64,000 nucleotides of DNA from Mesorhizobium sp. 131-2-1. GTDB taxonomy: Bacteria; Pseudomonadota; Alphaproteobacteria; Rhizobiales; Rhizobiaceae. The DNA lies in contig NZ_AP023247.1 of NCBI RefSeq assembly GCF_016756535.1, forward strand, positions 3,162,501 to 3,226,500. The letters are read 5' to 3'. The notes under the pieces were generated by a model. That model saw only the letters and a list, made by a program, of their open reading frames with translations. It was not told the origin of the DNA and made no database searches. The translations under genes were made by a program, and so were the position numbers. The stretch's first letter is position 1; every line of letters starts with the position of its first letter. This document shows positions 35,744 to 45,562 of the stretch, piece after piece.

Positions 35744-36586
35744 GTGGCGGAAACATTGGACAGCAAGGCCGCGAAGGCTGCACCGATGGACCGTCTGTGG
35801 GCCAAGAACGACGATTCACGCGTCACCGGCGACCCGTCGCTGGTCGTCGACGTCGCCGGCTTCGAGGGCCCGCTCGATCTTCTCCTGCACCTGGCGCGCA
35901 ACCAGAAGGTCGATTTGGCTCGCATATCGATCCTGGCACTGGCCGAGCAGTATCTGGCTTTCGTCGAGAAGGTGAGGGCGCTGAGGCTGGAGCTTGCCGC
36001 GGACTATCTGGTGATGGCGGCTTGGCTTGCTTTCCTGAAGTCGAAGCTTCTGATCCCCAAGCAGCCGGGCGAAGAGGGCGAAAGCGGCGAGGAACTGGCG
36101 GCGGTGCTGCAGTTCCGGCTGAAACGGCTGGAGGCGATGCGCGATGCTTCGGCCAGGCTGGTCAACCGCAATCGGCTCGGCCGCGACGTGTTCGCGCGCG
36201 GCATGCCGGAAATGGTCATCATCGAGAAGCGCAACGCGTACTCCGCCTCGCTCTACGATCTGCTCACCGCCTACGCTCAGCAGCGCCAGAAGCAGGCGAT
36301 CAACAACGTGACGATCGCCAGGCGTGCCGTGTGGTCGCTCAAGGACGCGCGCGACATCCTGAACAGGCTGGTCGGTTCGCTCAGCGACTGGACGGCGCTG
36401 GACAGTTTCCTGATCGCGTATCTCGCCACTCCGGAAGAGCGGCGTACGGCGGTCGCCAGTTCCTTCGCCGCGACGCTCGAACTGGTACGCGAAGGCAAGT
36501 TTGACATGCGGCAGGACCAGGTGTTCGCGCCGATCTATCTGCGCGGCCGTGCGCAAGGCATAAAGGCAGTCGAGGTGGTAGCATGA
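35744..36586 (+). CDS. scpA: Segregation and condensation protein A
   Basis: A 280-residue kleisin that bridges the SMC heads. Read from a GTG with GAAGATAGGGG upstream. The N-terminal FEGPLDLLLHLARNQKVDLA and VMAAWLAFLKSKLLIP blocks are the ScpA signature; the C-terminal winged helix is MRQDQVFAPIYLRGRAQG. Its stop overlaps the scpB ATG by four bases, indicating coupled translation of the two condensin subunits. Confidence 0.95.
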   Translation: MAETLDSKAAKAAPMDRLWAKNDDSRVTGDPSLVVDVAGFEGPLDLLLHLARNQKVDLARISILALAEQYLAFVEKVRALRLELAADYLVMAAWLAFLKSKLLIPKQPGEEGESGEELAAVLQFRLKRLEAMRDASARLVNRNRLGRDVFARGMPEMVIIEKRNAYSASLYDLLTAYAQQRQKQAINNVTIARRAVWSLKDARDILNRLVGSLSDWTALDSFLIAYLATPEERRTAVASSFAATLELVREGKFDMRQDQVFAPIYLRGRAQGIKAVEVVA

Positions 36587-37338
36587 GCGAACGCGCTAAC
36601 GCTTCGGTCATTCCGTTCAAGGTCGACGACGAGGCGGAGGAAGCTGCGGTCGAGCAGGGTTCGGTCGAGAACCCGGCCGAGCGGCTGCTTCTTGCGGAAG
36701 CCGTGCGCATGGCCGAGGCGATCATCTTCGCCAGCGCCGAGCCGGTCAGCGAAAGGCAGCTGGCGGCCCGCCTGCCGGACGGCATCAACATTGCCGCGGC
36801 GATGGCCGATCTGCAGCAGATCTATGCCAGGCGCGGCGTCAATCTGGTGCGTGTCGGCGATGCCTGGGCCTTCCGCACCGCCGGCGATCTCGCCTTCCTG
36901 ATGAGCCGCGACACAGTCCAGCAAAGGAAGCTCTCCCGCGCGGCGCTCGAAGTGCTGGCGATCATCGCCTACCACCAGCCGGTGACGCGGGCCGAGATCG
37001 AGGACATCAGGGGCGTCGAAACCTCGAAAGGCACGCTCGACACGCTGATGGAGACGGAATGGATCAGGATGCGCGGCCGTCGCCGCACACCCGGCCGTCC
37101 CGTTACCTACGGCACGACGGACGCCTTCCTCGATCATTTCGCGCTGGAGGAGATCCGCGATCTTCCCGGCATGGAGGAACTGAAAGGCGCCGGGTTGCTT
37201 TCAACGCGCATGCCGTCGAATTTCTCCGTGCCGCTGCCACCGTCCGACCCTGACGCGCTGACCGAGGACGAGGATGAATTGACCGACATCGACCTCGAGG
37301 AACTCGGCCTTTTGACGCCACGCGTCACGGAAGATTGA
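36583..37338 (+). CDS. scpB: Segregation and condensation protein B
   Basis: A 251-residue protein with two winged-helix domains: RMAEAIIFASAEPVSERQLA in the first, and AALEVLAIIAYHQPVTRAEI followed by IRGVETSKGTLDTLMETEWI in the second, both diagnostic for ScpB. The C-terminal 50 residues are an acidic tail. Starts at the ATGA overlap with scpA. It works with ScpA and SMC in chromosome condensation. tatA follows after 180 bp, in which I see no other gene. Confidence 0.95.
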   Translation: MSERANASVIPFKVDDEAEEAAVEQGSVENPAERLLLAEAVRMAEAIIFASAEPVSERQLAARLPDGINIAAAMADLQQIYARRGVNLVRVGDAWAFRTAGDLAFLMSRDTVQQRKLSRAALEVLAIIAYHQPVTRAEIEDIRGVETSKGTLDTLMETEWIRMRGRRRTPGRPVTYGTTDAFLDHFALEEIRDLPGMEELKGAGLLSTRMPSNFSVPLPPSDPDALTEDEDELTDIDLEELGLLTPRVTED

Positions 37339-37518
37339 CCCGTCAGCCGCTGTCAAAAACGGCCTTCCAGCGGTAGATGCGCCGATTGGTAGCGGGGCGC
37401 GTTGCCGAAATTGCGTGACATCGGCCGCGCCTTCATAAACTTTGTCGCGGTTGTGTTTGAATCCCAACGCGAAAACGCATAGATCATCGCCAGGGAAAAC
37501 ATTCGAGAGAGAGTAGCT

Positions 37519-37740
37519 ATGGGTTCGTTTTCGATTTGGCACTGGATGATCGTCCTGGTGATCGTGCTGCTGGTGTTCGGCCGCGGCAAGATTCCCGAGC
37601 TGATGGGCGACATGGCCAAGGGCATCAAGAGCTTCAAGAAGGGCATGGCCGACGACGACGTTGCCGATGACAAGCGCACCGTCGAGCACCGCGCGGACGA
37701 GACCGTTTCGACGGTGAAGGAAAAGGCCAGCAAGAGCTGA
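37519..37740 (+). CDS. tatA: Sec-independent translocase subunit TatA
   Basis: A 73-residue protein. The N-terminal membrane helix ([20 protein letters not shown]) is followed by the [20 protein letters not shown] hinge and amphipathic helix of TatA, then an acidic/basic tail. It forms the pore oligomers of the twin-arginine export pathway. It is the first gene of tatABC. Confidence 0.96.
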   Translation: MGSFSIWHWMIVLVIVLLVFGRGKIPELMGDMAKGIKSFKKGMADDDVADDKRTVEHRADETVSTVKEKASKS

Positions 37741-37769
37741 GCCCGAGGTTCTAGTCGGAACAGATTGCC

Positions 37770-38510
37770 ATGTTTGAAGTCGGCTGGACCGAGATGCTGG
37801 TGATCGCGGTCGTCATGATCGTGGTCGTCGGGCCGAAGGATTTGCCCAACATGCTGCGCACTTTCGGCCGCACGACGGCAAAGCTGCGCGCCATGGCCGC
37901 CGACTTCCAGAAGCAGTTCAACGAGGCGCTGAAGGAAGCCGAGCTCGACGACGTCAAGAAGTCGGTCGACGAACTCAGGGGCCTCAGCCCTGTTGCCGAG
38001 ATCCGCAAGCAGCTCAACCCGTTCGAACAGGCGGCGGCCGATGTCCGCTCCGGCGTCGATGCCGTGATGAAGCCGAAGCCGGCCGCAGATCCCGCCACGC
38101 CAGCGGCGTCGACGGCGCAGGCCAGCGAACCCCTCAAGAACGGCGCGACGGTATTGCCCGGTGTCGAGGCCCCGGAAGCGGCCCCGGCGGGGCCGATCTT
38201 CCCGGCGATGACCGACGATGCGGTGGTGACGCCGGCGGTTGCCGCCACAGCGGCAGCGTCGAGCAAGGCGGAAGCCAAGAAGCCGGCAGCGGCGAAGGTT
38301 GCCAAGGCACCGGCAAAGCCGACGCCAGCGAAGCCGGCCAAGCCAGCCGCACCAGCAAAGACATCCAAGCCGGCCGCAGCCAAGGCTGCGACAAAGGCTG
38401 AAGCGAAGCCGGCACCGGCGAAGAAACCGGCGACGAAGCCCGCGCCGGCGACGAAGCCCGCGCCGGCGACGAAGCCCGCGCCTAAGAAGACGGCGGGAGC
38501 CGCCAAGTGA
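37770..38510 (+). CDS. tatB: Sec-independent translocase subunit TatB
   Basis: A 246-residue protein. MFEVGWTEMLVIAVVMIVVV with the conserved Glu, then GPKDLPNMLRTFGRTTAKLR, is the TatB form of the Tat N-terminus. It recruits twin-arginine signal peptides with TatC. The C-terminal half (residues about 150-246) is a Lys/Ala/Pro repeat tail, ending in three APATKP units, longer than in enterobacteria but common in rhizobia. Its stop overlaps the tatC GTG (GTGA). Confidence 0.95.
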   Translation: MFEVGWTEMLVIAVVMIVVVGPKDLPNMLRTFGRTTAKLRAMAADFQKQFNEALKEAELDDVKKSVDELRGLSPVAEIRKQLNPFEQAAADVRSGVDAVMKPKPAADPATPAASTAQASEPLKNGATVLPGVEAPEAAPAGPIFPAMTDDAVVTPAVAATAAASSKAEAKKPAAAKVAKAPAKPTPAKPAKPAAPAKTSKPAAAKAATKAEAKPAPAKKPATKPAPATKPAPATKPAPKKTAGAAK

Positions 38511-39382
38511 GCGTGACGGATCAGGAAAGAGACGAGATCGAGAAGTCTTCGGCACCGCTGATCGAGCATCTGATCGAGCTGCGCCGGCGGCTGATCTGGT
38601 CGCTGGGCGGCTTCTTCGTCGCTTTCCTCGTCTGCTTCTTCTTTGCCAAGCGGCTGTTCAACCTTCTGGTCGTCCCGTTCAAATGGGCGACCCAGTGGGC
38701 CGGGCTCGACCCGCACAAGGTCGAACTGATCTACACCGCGCCGCAGGAATTCTTCTTCACGCAGGTCAAGCTTGCGATGTTCGGCGGCATGGTCATCGCC
38801 TTTCCGCTGATCGCCACGCAGATCTACAAATTCATCGCGCCCGGCCTCTACAAGAACGAGCGCAACGCCTTCCTGCCGTTCCTGATCGCCTCGCCGATCC
38901 TGTTCCTGATGGGCGCGTCGCTGGTCTATTTCTTCTTCACGCCGATGGTGATGTGGTTCTTCCTCGCCATGCAGCAGACCGGCACCAACGACCAGGTGCA
39001 GATCTCGCTGCTGCCGAAAGTGTCGGAGTATCTCAGCCTGATTATGACGCTGATCTTCTCCTTCGGCCTGGTGTTCCAGTTGCCGGTGGTGACCAGCCTG
39101 ATGACCAGGGTCGGCATGCTGTCGTCGAAGGCGCTGGCCGAGAAGCGCAAATGGGCGATCGTCATTGCCTTCGTCGTCGCCGCGGTGCTGACGCCGCCCG
39201 ATCCGATGAGCCAGATCGGCCTCGCCATCCCGACCATCCTGCTCTACGAGGTCGCCATCTGGTCGGCCCGGCTGATCGAACGCGGCCAGGAGCGTGACCG
39301 TCTGGCGCGCGAGAAGCAGGACGCCGGAGCGGAAGTGGCCGAGAAGGCCGCGGATGCCTCTTCGACGCAGGCTCCAAGCTAG
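38507..39382 (+). CDS. tatC: Sec-independent translocase subunit TatC
   Basis: A 291-residue membrane protein with six predicted spans. The cytoplasmic N-terminus carries [20 protein letters not shown]. The periplasmic loop contains ALTPxE-like [18 protein letters not shown], and [20 protein letters not shown] is the conserved fifth-span region. It starts from a GTG overlapping the tatB stop. TatC is the receptor for twin-arginine signals. The tail (residues 255-291) is charged. Terminator at 39457. Confidence 0.96.
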   Translation: MSVTDQERDEIEKSSAPLIEHLIELRRRLIWSLGGFFVAFLVCFFFAKRLFNLLVVPFKWATQWAGLDPHKVELIYTAPQEFFFTQVKLAMFGGMVIAFPLIATQIYKFIAPGLYKNERNAFLPFLIASPILFLMGASLVYFFFTPMVMWFFLAMQQTGTNDQVQISLLPKVSEYLSLIMTLIFSFGLVFQLPVVTSLMTRVGMLSSKALAEKRKWAIVIAFVVAAVLTPPDPMSQIGLAIPTILLYEVAIWSARLIERGQERDRLAREKQDAGAEVAEKAADASSTQAPS

Positions 39383-39456
39383 GCAGAGCCGGAAAAACAC
39401 GGGTGGCGGCATCCGCCCGTCTTGCATCGATCAGGGATGCGGTTTACGCCCTCTGG

Positions 39457-39494
39457 CCGAAACGCATCGCCGTGAGGCGATGCGTTTCGGTTTT
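39457..39494 (+). terminator. Probable terminator after tatABC
   Basis: CCGAAACGCATCGCC-GTGA-GGCGATGCGTTTCGG, a perfect 15-pair stem followed by TTTT. It lies about 75 bp after tatC and immediately before a second palindrome. The sequence looks like part of a dispersed rhizobial intergenic repeat that also serves as a terminator. Confidence 0.7.
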
Positions 39495-39499
39495 GCTTG

Positions 39500-39548
39500 A
39501 AGCATGTCGTTGTCCCAAAACCGCTGCTGACTTTTGGGCGACATGCTT
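39500..39548. repeat. Mesorhizobium-type intergenic palindrome, copy 1
   Basis: AAGCATGTCG and CGACATGCTT arms, then CCCAAAA and TTTTGGG, enclose a short centre. It lies 20 bp upstream of the serS start, so a transcript from upstream would carry the hairpin. I recall closely similar palindromes scattered in Mesorhizobium intergenic regions. A genome count would confirm. Confidence 0.6.
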
Positions 39549-39567
39549 AGCCGAGGACGGACAAACC

Positions 39568-40872
39568 ATGCTTGACATCAAATGGATTCGCGACAACCCG
39601 AAGGCCCTTGTCGAGGCGCTGGTGAAGCGCTCGTGGTCAACCGGAGAGGCGCAGTCCACCGTCGACGGGCTGATCGCCAGCGATGAGGCGCGGCGCGAGC
39701 ATCTGACCGAGCTGCAGGTGAAGCAGGAACGCCGCAACGCCGCCTCGAAGGAGATCGGCAACGCGATGCGTTCGGGCGATGCCGCACTTGCTGAGAGGCT
39801 CAAGACGGAAGTCGGCGAGATCAAGGCCTTCATCCAGAACGGTGAAGCGCGCGAGCGCGAGCTCGACAAGGCGCTGAACGACGCGTTGGCCGTGCTGCCC
39901 AATGTGCCGCTGGCCGACGTTCCGGTCGGCAAGGACGAGCATGACAATGTCGTCAAGCGCACCGTCGGCAAGGCGCCGGCGCGGCCGAACTGGGTGAGAG
40001 AGCACTTCGAGATCGGCGAAGCGCTGGGCATGATGGATTTCGAGCGGGCGGCGAGGCTTTCCGGCTCGCGCTTCACGGTGCTGACCGGCCAGCTCGCGCG
40101 CATGGAGCGCGCGCTCGGCCAGTTCATGTTGGACCTTCACACCACCGAGCACGGCTATGAGGAAGTCCAGCCGCCATTGATGGTGCGCGACGAGGTGCTG
40201 TTCGGCACCGGACAATTGCCGAAATTCGAGGGCGACCTCTTCTTCACCTCGCATGGCGACGGCCGGTTGGGCCTGATCCCCACCGCGGAAGTGTCGCTCA
40301 CCAACCTCGTGCGCGAGGAGATCACCGCGCACGAAAAGCTGCCGCTGCGCTACACGGCGCTTACGCCATGCTTCCGCTCGGAAGCGGGGTCGGCCGGGCG
40401 CGACACGCGCGGCATGCTGCGCCAGCACCAGTTCTACAAGGTGGAACTGGTCTCGATCACCGATCAGGAGACGTCGATCGCCGAGCATGAGCGCATGACG
40501 GAATGCGCCGAAGCGGTTCTGAAGCGACTGGAGCTGCCGTTCCGCACCATGACGCTGTGCACCGGCGACATGGGGTTCGGCGCGCGCAAGACCTATGACA
40601 TCGAGGTGTGGCTGCCCGGCCAGAACGCCTATCGCGAAATCTCGTCCTGTTCGGTCTGCGGCGATTTCCAGGCCAGGCGCATGGATGCCCGCTACAAGGA
40701 CAGGGACGGCAAGGGCAACCGCTTCGTCCATACGCTCAACGGTTCGGGCACCGCCGTCGGCCGCGCGCTTATCGCCGTCATCGAAAACTACCAGAATGGG
40801 GATGGCAGCGTAACCATTCCTGAAGCGCTGCGGCCTTACATGGGTGGTCTGACCAAGATCGAATCGAAGTAA
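39568..40872 (+). CDS. serS: Seryl-tRNA synthetase
   Basis: A 434-residue class II synthetase that charges tRNA-Ser and tRNA-Sec. The N-terminal coiled-coil arm spans residues about 30-105. The catalytic domain shows motif 2 ([20 protein letters not shown]) and motif 3 ([20 protein letters not shown]). The ATG at 39568 follows CCGAGGAC and starts [14 protein letters not shown]; a longer upstream frame runs into the palindrome and is rejected. The stop overlaps the surE ATG (TAATG). Confidence 0.97.
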   Translation: MLDIKWIRDNPKALVEALVKRSWSTGEAQSTVDGLIASDEARREHLTELQVKQERRNAASKEIGNAMRSGDAALAERLKTEVGEIKAFIQNGEARERELDKALNDALAVLPNVPLADVPVGKDEHDNVVKRTVGKAPARPNWVREHFEIGEALGMMDFERAARLSGSRFTVLTGQLARMERALGQFMLDLHTTEHGYEEVQPPLMVRDEVLFGTGQLPKFEGDLFFTSHGDGRLGLIPTAEVSLTNLVREEITAHEKLPLRYTALTPCFRSEAGSAGRDTRGMLRQHQFYKVELVSITDQETSIAEHERMTECAEAVLKRLELPFRTMTLCTGDMGFGARKTYDIEVWLPGQNAYREISSCSVCGDFQARRMDARYKDRDGKGNRFVHTLNGSGTAVGRALIAVIENYQNGDGSVTIPEALRPYMGGLTKIESK

Positions 40873-41630
40873 TGCGCATTCTCTTGACCAATGACGACGG
40901 CATCCACGCCGAGGGCCTGGCGTCGCTCGAGCGTATCGCGCGCACGCTGTCGGACGACGTCTGGGTGGTGGCGCCGGAACAGGACCAGTCCGGCTATGCG
41001 CATTCGCTGTCGATCTCGGAGCCGCTGCGGCTGAGGAAGATCGGCGACAAGCATTACGCCGTGCGCGGCACGCCGACCGACTGCGTCATCATGGGCGTGA
41101 AGAAGATCCTGCCTGGAATGCCCGACCTGATCCTGTCGGGTGTCAATTCCGGCGCTAACATCGCCGACGACGTCACCTATTCGGGTACGGTCGCGGGCGC
41201 CATGGAGGGCGCGCTGCTCGGCGTGCGCTCGATCGCGGTCAGTCAGGCCTATTCCTATGTCGGCGAGGACCGCGTCGTTCCCTATGAGACGACCGAGGCG
41301 CTGGCGCCGGCGCTGTTGAAAAAGCTGGTGGCGATGCCGCTGCCGGACGGCGTGCTGCTCAACGTCAATTTTCCCAATTGCGCGCCCGACGAAATCGAGG
41401 GCACCGTCGTCACCTCGCAGGGCAAGCTGGTGCACAGCCTGTGGGTCGACGAGCGCCGCGACGGGCGCGGCCTGCCTTACTACTGGCTGCGCTTCGGCCG
41501 CGAGCCGGTCGAGGGCAAGAAAGGCACCGATCTCCACGCCATGCGCAACCGGCTGGTGTCGGTGACGCCGCTGCAGCTCGACCTTACCGCCCATGAAATC
41601 CGCGACCAACTGACCAAGGCGCTCGCATGA
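40872..41630 (+). CDS. surE: 5'/3'-nucleotidase SurE
   Basis: A 252-residue metal-dependent nucleotidase. [20 protein letters not shown] carries the Asp-Asp metal ligands, [14 protein letters not shown] follows with its Ser, and [20 protein letters not shown] the Asn. It hydrolyses nucleoside monophosphates and short polyphosphates and supports stationary-phase survival in E. coli. Translation is probably coupled to serS on one side and pcm on the other (ATGA overlap). Confidence 0.96.
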   Translation: MRILLTNDDGIHAEGLASLERIARTLSDDVWVVAPEQDQSGYAHSLSISEPLRLRKIGDKHYAVRGTPTDCVIMGVKKILPGMPDLILSGVNSGANIADDVTYSGTVAGAMEGALLGVRSIAVSQAYSYVGEDRVVPYETTEALAPALLKKLVAMPLPDGVLLNVNFPNCAPDEIEGTVVTSQGKLVHSLWVDERRDGRGLPYYWLRFGREPVEGKKGTDLHAMRNRLVSVTPLQLDLTAHEIRDQLTKALA

Positions 41631-42286
41631 ACCAGCCCGTTTCCGTCGACGACCGCGAAGGCTTTGCCGCTTTCCTGCTGCGCCTGCGCGGCCGCGGCTC
41701 GGCGCCGAAGCCGCTGATCGCCGCGTTCGAGGCGACACCGCGCCGCGGCTTCCTCAACGGGCAGTTCCATTCGATCGCCTGGTCGGAAGGCATGCTGCCG
41801 ATAGAATGCGGTGAGGCGATCGAGGGCGCCGACCTGCAGGCGGCGGTGATCGCGGCCCTTGGCCTCGAGCCCGGCAACCGCGTGCTCGAGATCGGCACCG
41901 GGTCGGGCTATACGGCGGCGGTGATGTCTCGGCTGGCCGCGCGCGTCGTCACCATCGACCGCTACAAGACACTGACCGAGCAGGCCAGGCAGCGCTTCGA
42001 GGCGCTCGGCATCGGCAATGTGATTGCCCGCCAGGCTGACGGCTCCAACGGATTGGCGAATGAAGGTCCCTTCGACCGCATCGTCGCCTGGGCGGCCTTC
42101 GACAGCCTGCCGCGTTTCCTGCTCGACCAGCTGTCGAGCGGCGGCGTGGTCATTGCGCCGATCGGCCCGGAGGAGGGCGAGCAGGTGCTGGCCAAGCTCA
42201 CCAAGGTCGGCAGCCGCTTCGAGCGCGAGGATATCGGCATCGTCAGGCTGCAGCCGATCCTGCGCAGCGTCGCCTCGGTCATCTAA
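41627..42286 (+). CDS. pcm: Protein-L-isoaspartate O-methyltransferase
   Basis: A 219-residue SAM-dependent repair enzyme that converts isoaspartate back toward aspartate. [18 protein letters not shown] is the SAM motif, and [20 protein letters not shown] the later strand. Its place directly after surE and before an NlpD-like gene repeats the enterobacterial surE-pcm-nlpD order, which supports the assignment over the homologue at 15205. Start overlaps the surE stop. Confidence 0.9.
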   Translation: MNQPVSVDDREGFAAFLLRLRGRGSAPKPLIAAFEATPRRGFLNGQFHSIAWSEGMLPIECGEAIEGADLQAAVIAALGLEPGNRVLEIGTGSGYTAAVMSRLAARVVTIDRYKTLTEQARQRFEALGIGNVIARQADGSNGLANEGPFDRIVAWAAFDSLPRFLLDQLSSGGVVIAPIGPEEGEQVLAKLTKVGSRFEREDIGIVRLQPILRSVASVI

Positions 42287-42400
42287 CGCCCTTCAAATAT
42301 TTTAAGAAAATTTTCGTCGGATTCTAAGGGGTTAACCGACCAGTAACATTAACGCGCTTTAATCATGACCAGTTGTACCGGGTCTGTGCGGGTTAGTGCG

Positions 42401-43921
42401 ATGCAATTCAGTGTTTTGAAGGCAAACGGACGCAATCTGGCGCGTGGCTGCGCCGTCCTCATGATCGCAGGCGCCGCCGCGGGGTGCAGTTCCCAGGTCG
42501 CCCGCTTCAATGGTGTCGACGATGTCTTCACCTCGTCCACCAACAACCAGCGCGCCATCATCGACAAGCAGGATGTCGCCCAGCCCTATCCGGGCGATAC
42601 GGTCGCACCAGCGCCTGTCGACGGCAGTCATACCCAGTCGGTGAGCCGCTCCAGCCTCGAGCCGGTTTCGGTCCAGCAGTTGCCGCCGCCCTCGCAGCCT
42701 GCCCTGGCGCCCGCCGTGAAGCCGGTGCGCAGCGCGGCCGCGCCAGCACCGGCGCTCGCCCCCGCCGCTCCGCATGTCGACAGGACGACCACCGGCACCG
42801 TTGCGTCGGCGACGAAGCCGTTCAAGGAAGCGCAGCCTGATGCTCCGAAGATGGCGGCTGCCGGCACGCCCCGCGCCACCGAGATCGTGGTCCGGGACGG
42901 CGAGACGATTTCCGGCCTGGCGCAGCACTACAAGGTGCCGGCCGATGTGATCATGAAGGTCAACGGGCTGAGCGCGACCAAGGACCTGAAGACGGGCCAG
43001 AAGCTGGTCATTCCCGCCTATGCCTATTCGAGCAAGGAGCCGGCGCAGAAAGTCGCCGATACCAGGCCCGCGAACACGCCGAAGCCTGCCAATGCGCCCG
43101 AGAAGGTCGCCGTGCTGCCGCAGCAGCCGAAACTCAAGGACGGCAAGTCGGCCGCGCCGGTCGACGCTTCCGCTGCCGCCAGCGGATCGAAGGACGCCAA
43201 GCCCGCGACGCAGGTTGCTTCGGCCAAGCCGGCCGGGGCCGGCGGCACCTACACGGTGCAGCAGGGCGATACGCTGTCATCCATCGCCAGGAAGACCGGT
43301 GTCGGCGTCGTCGCGCTGAAGCAGGCGAACGGCATGCAGGACGGCCTGCTCAAGATCGGCCAGACGCTGAAGGTTCCGGCCGGGGGCAGCGCCACGGTCG
43401 CCGCGGCGAAGCCGGCCAAGATCGACCCGGTGACGACCGCCACCGCGCAGCCGGCGGCGAAGCCGACCGAGACGCTCGCCTCCTACACGCCGCCGAAGAA
43501 GGACGCCAAGGTCATCCAGCAGGCCGAGGACGACGATGCGGTGGCGCCGGATGCCACCGGCATCGGCAAGATGCGCTGGCCGGTGCGCGGCCGGGTGATC
43601 TCCAGCTTTGGTTCCGGCAAGGACGGCGTCGACATCGCGGTGCCGGAGGGCACGCCGGTCAAGGCGGCCGAGAACGGCGTGGTCATCTATGCCGGCGACG
43701 GGCTGAAGGAATTCGGCAACACCGTCCTGGTGCGTCACGAGAACGGGCTGGTCACCGTCTACGGCCACGCCAGCTCGATCGAGGTGCAGCGCGGCCAGAA
43801 GGTCAAGCGTGGCCAGGAGATCGCGCTGTCCGGCATGAGCGGCACCACCGACTCGCCGAAGCTGCACTTCGAGGTGCGCAAGAACTCCGCCCCGGTCGAT
43901 CCGTCGGGCTATCTCGAATAG
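42401..43921 (+). CDS. NlpD-like LysM / M23 peptidase lipoprotein
   Basis: A 506-residue protein. The N-terminus has a lipoprotein signal (LARGCAVLMIAGAAAGC). A Pro/Ala-rich linker leads to LysM 1 (IVVRDGETISGLAQHYKVPA) and LysM 2 (YTVQQGDTLSSIARKTGVGV). The last 125 residues are an M23/LytM domain: MRWPVRGRVISSFGSGKDGV, VIYAGDGLKEFGNTVLVRHE, YGHASS and KLHFEVRKN. The zinc ligands look incomplete (SGKDGVDIA where HxGxD is expected), as in NlpD/EnvC activators that do not cut peptidoglycan themselves but switch on amidases. ATG at 42401 preferred over 42365. Confidence 0.9.
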   Translation: MQFSVLKANGRNLARGCAVLMIAGAAAGCSSQVARFNGVDDVFTSSTNNQRAIIDKQDVAQPYPGDTVAPAPVDGSHTQSVSRSSLEPVSVQQLPPPSQPALAPAVKPVRSAAAPAPALAPAAPHVDRTTTGTVASATKPFKEAQPDAPKMAAAGTPRATEIVVRDGETISGLAQHYKVPADVIMKVNGLSATKDLKTGQKLVIPAYAYSSKEPAQKVADTRPANTPKPANAPEKVAVLPQQPKLKDGKSAAPVDASAAASGSKDAKPATQVASAKPAGAGGTYTVQQGDTLSSIARKTGVGVVALKQANGMQDGLLKIGQTLKVPAGGSATVAAAKPAKIDPVTTATAQPAAKPTETLASYTPPKKDAKVIQQAEDDDAVAPDATGIGKMRWPVRGRVISSFGSGKDGVDIAVPEGTPVKAAENGVVIYAGDGLKEFGNTVLVRHENGLVTVYGHASSIEVQRGQKVKRGQEIALSGMSGTTDSPKLHFEVRKNSAPVDPSGYLE

Positions 43922-43972
43922 AAGAAGAACAATTGCGGGCCGTCTGCGACCTCCAGTCCAGCCCGCCGGCTC

Positions 43973-44000
43973 AGCCCGCTCCGCAAGGGGCGGGCTCTTT
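43973..44000 (+). terminator. Terminator after the NlpD-like gene
   Basis: AGCCCGC and GCGGGCT arms with an inner CC/GG pairing and GCAA loop, followed by CTTT, 50 bp after the stop codon and facing the convergent DUF815 gene. Confidence 0.65.
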
Positions 44001-44021
44001 CAGTTGCGGCCAGGCCGGTAC

Positions 44022-44897
44022 TCAATCCTTGAGAGGCTTGCCGAGGCGTCCCGCCAGATCCTGGGTGAACTGCCAGGCCACACGGCCGGAGCGGCTGCCG
44101 CGCGTCGTCGCCCATTCCAGCGCCTCGGCACGCAAGGTCTCGGGGTCGATGGCCAGCCCATGATGGCGGACATAGCCGTCGATCATGTCGAGATACTCGT
44201 CCTGCGAACATTTGTGAAAGCCGAGCCAGAGGCCAAAACGGTCGGACAGCGAGACTTTTTCTTCCACGGCCTCCGACGGATTGATGGCGGTCGAGCGCTC
44301 ATTGTCGATCATGTCGCGCGGCAACAGATGCCGCCTGTTGGAGGTGGCGTAGAAGATGACGTTGGCCGGGCGGCCCTCGACGCCGCCTTCCAGCGCTGCC
44401 TTCAGCGACTTGTAGGAGGTGTCGTCGTGGTCGAATGAGAGATCGTCGCAAAACAGGATGAAGCGGAAAGGCGCCGCCTTGAGCAATCCCATCAGCTTCG
44501 GCAGCGTGTCGATGTCCTCGCGGTGGATCTCGATCAGCTTTAGCGGCCGGTCGAGCTTGTCGGAGGCGTTGACCGCGGCATGCACCGCCTTGACCAGCGA
44601 CGATTTGCCCATGCCGCGCGCGCCCCACAACAGTACGTTGTTGGCGGCGTAGCCCGAGGCGAAGCGCTCGGTGTTATCGACAAGGATGTCACGGACGCGA
44701 TCGACGCCGCGGATCAGCCCGATGTCGACGCGGTTGACCTTGCGCACCGGCTCCAGATAGCCGGGATCGGCCTGCCAGACGAAGCAATCGGCCCCGGCAA
44801 GGTCGGTTTGCGGCACCGGCGGCGGCGCGAGGCGGGTGACCGCTTCGATCAGGCGGTCGAGCTTCTGGTTCAGTGCGTCGAGGGTGCTGTCGGTCAT
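44022..44897 (-). CDS. DUF815-family ATPase
   Basis: A 291-residue P-loop protein starting MTDSTLDALNQKLDRLIEAV. LLWGARGMGKSSLVKAVHAA is the Walker A motif, FILFCDDLSFDHDD the Walker B, and VIFYATSNRRHLLPRDM a sensor 1 / arginine-rich region, all typical of AAA+ proteins of the DUF815 family. Function unknown; commonly next to yajC-secD in rhizobia. The start at 44897 has only a weak AAAGAC upstream; the longer frame to 45041 runs through the palindrome at 44987. Confidence 0.9.
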   Translation of the reverse strand: MTDSTLDALNQKLDRLIEAVTRLAPPPVPQTDLAGADCFVWQADPGYLEPVRKVNRVDIGLIRGVDRVRDILVDNTERFASGYAANNVLLWGARGMGKSSLVKAVHAAVNASDKLDRPLKLIEIHREDIDTLPKLMGLLKAAPFRFILFCDDLSFDHDDTSYKSLKAALEGGVEGRPANVIFYATSNRRHLLPRDMIDNERSTAINPSEAVEEKVSLSDRFGLWLGFHKCSQDEYLDMIDGYVRHHGLAIDPETLRAEALEWATTRGSRSGRVAWQFTQDLAGRLGKPLKD

Positions 44898-44986
44898 GTC
44901 TTGTCTTTTGGTCTGGCGTTCGGGATCGGGCGGGCGGAAATCCGCTCTTTCGCGGCGGGATAAGAACCGCTTCCAACCTTTTGTCG

Positions 44987-45035
44987 GAGCATGATCTTTT
45001 CCACGGACCGCGTCCGGCATTCGGCGATCATGCTC
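44987..45035. repeat. Mesorhizobium-type intergenic palindrome, copy 2
   Basis: GAGCATGATC at 44987..44996 and GATCATGCTC at 45026..45035 are exact inverted arms, with TTTTCC and a GGCATTCGG centre between. It lies between the divergent DUF815 and yajC genes. The GAGCATGATC arm with an internal TTTTCC is a pattern I associate with a repeated element of Mesorhizobium chromosomes. Confidence 0.6.
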
Positions 45036-45171
45036 TAACACGCGCCAACCGGCCGGAAAAGCAGCGGATTCGCCGGGCGGCGCAGTTGCATTGGCAACTT
45101 TACCGACTATATTCCGGCCAAATTTCGCGGGGCCGCCTTGTGGCGGTTTTTCACCATCCAGGAGTTTTCTG

Positions 45172-45510
45172 ATGTTCGTTACACCGGCATACGCTCAGGG
45201 CGTCGGCGCCTCGCCAGATATGTTCATCAGCATTTTGCCGTTTGTCCTGATTTTCGTGATCATGTATTTTCTGATCATCCGGCCTCAGCGCGCGCAGCTG
45301 AAGAAGCGCCAGGAGATGCTCTCGGCGGTGCGGCGCGGCGACACGGTCGTGACCGGCGGCGGTTTCGTCGGCAAGGTGACCAAGGTGATCGACGACAACG
45401 AGCTTGAGATCGATCTTGGCGGCGGCACCAAGGTGACGGCGCTGCGCTCGACGATCTCGGACGTGCGCGTCAAGGGTGAGCCGGTGGCGAACCAGAACGC
45501 CAAGAAATAA
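45172..45510 (+). CDS. yajC: Preprotein translocase accessory subunit YajC
   Basis: A 112-residue protein with one membrane span (MFISILPFVLIFVIMYFLII) and the family motif RPQRAQLKKRQEML, then TVVTGGGFVGKVTKVID and a basic tail. CCAGGAG before the ATG at 45172 sets the start. It associates with SecDF. The next gene, secDF, begins 52 bp later. Confidence 0.95.
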   Translation: MFVTPAYAQGVGASPDMFISILPFVLIFVIMYFLIIRPQRAQLKKRQEMLSAVRRGDTVVTGGGFVGKVTKVIDDNELEIDLGGGTKVTALRSTISDVRVKGEPVANQNAKK

Positions 45511-45562
45511 CCGAATTGAAGGCGGAACGCTGCCGCTTGTACGCCTGAACGGATAAGAACGA

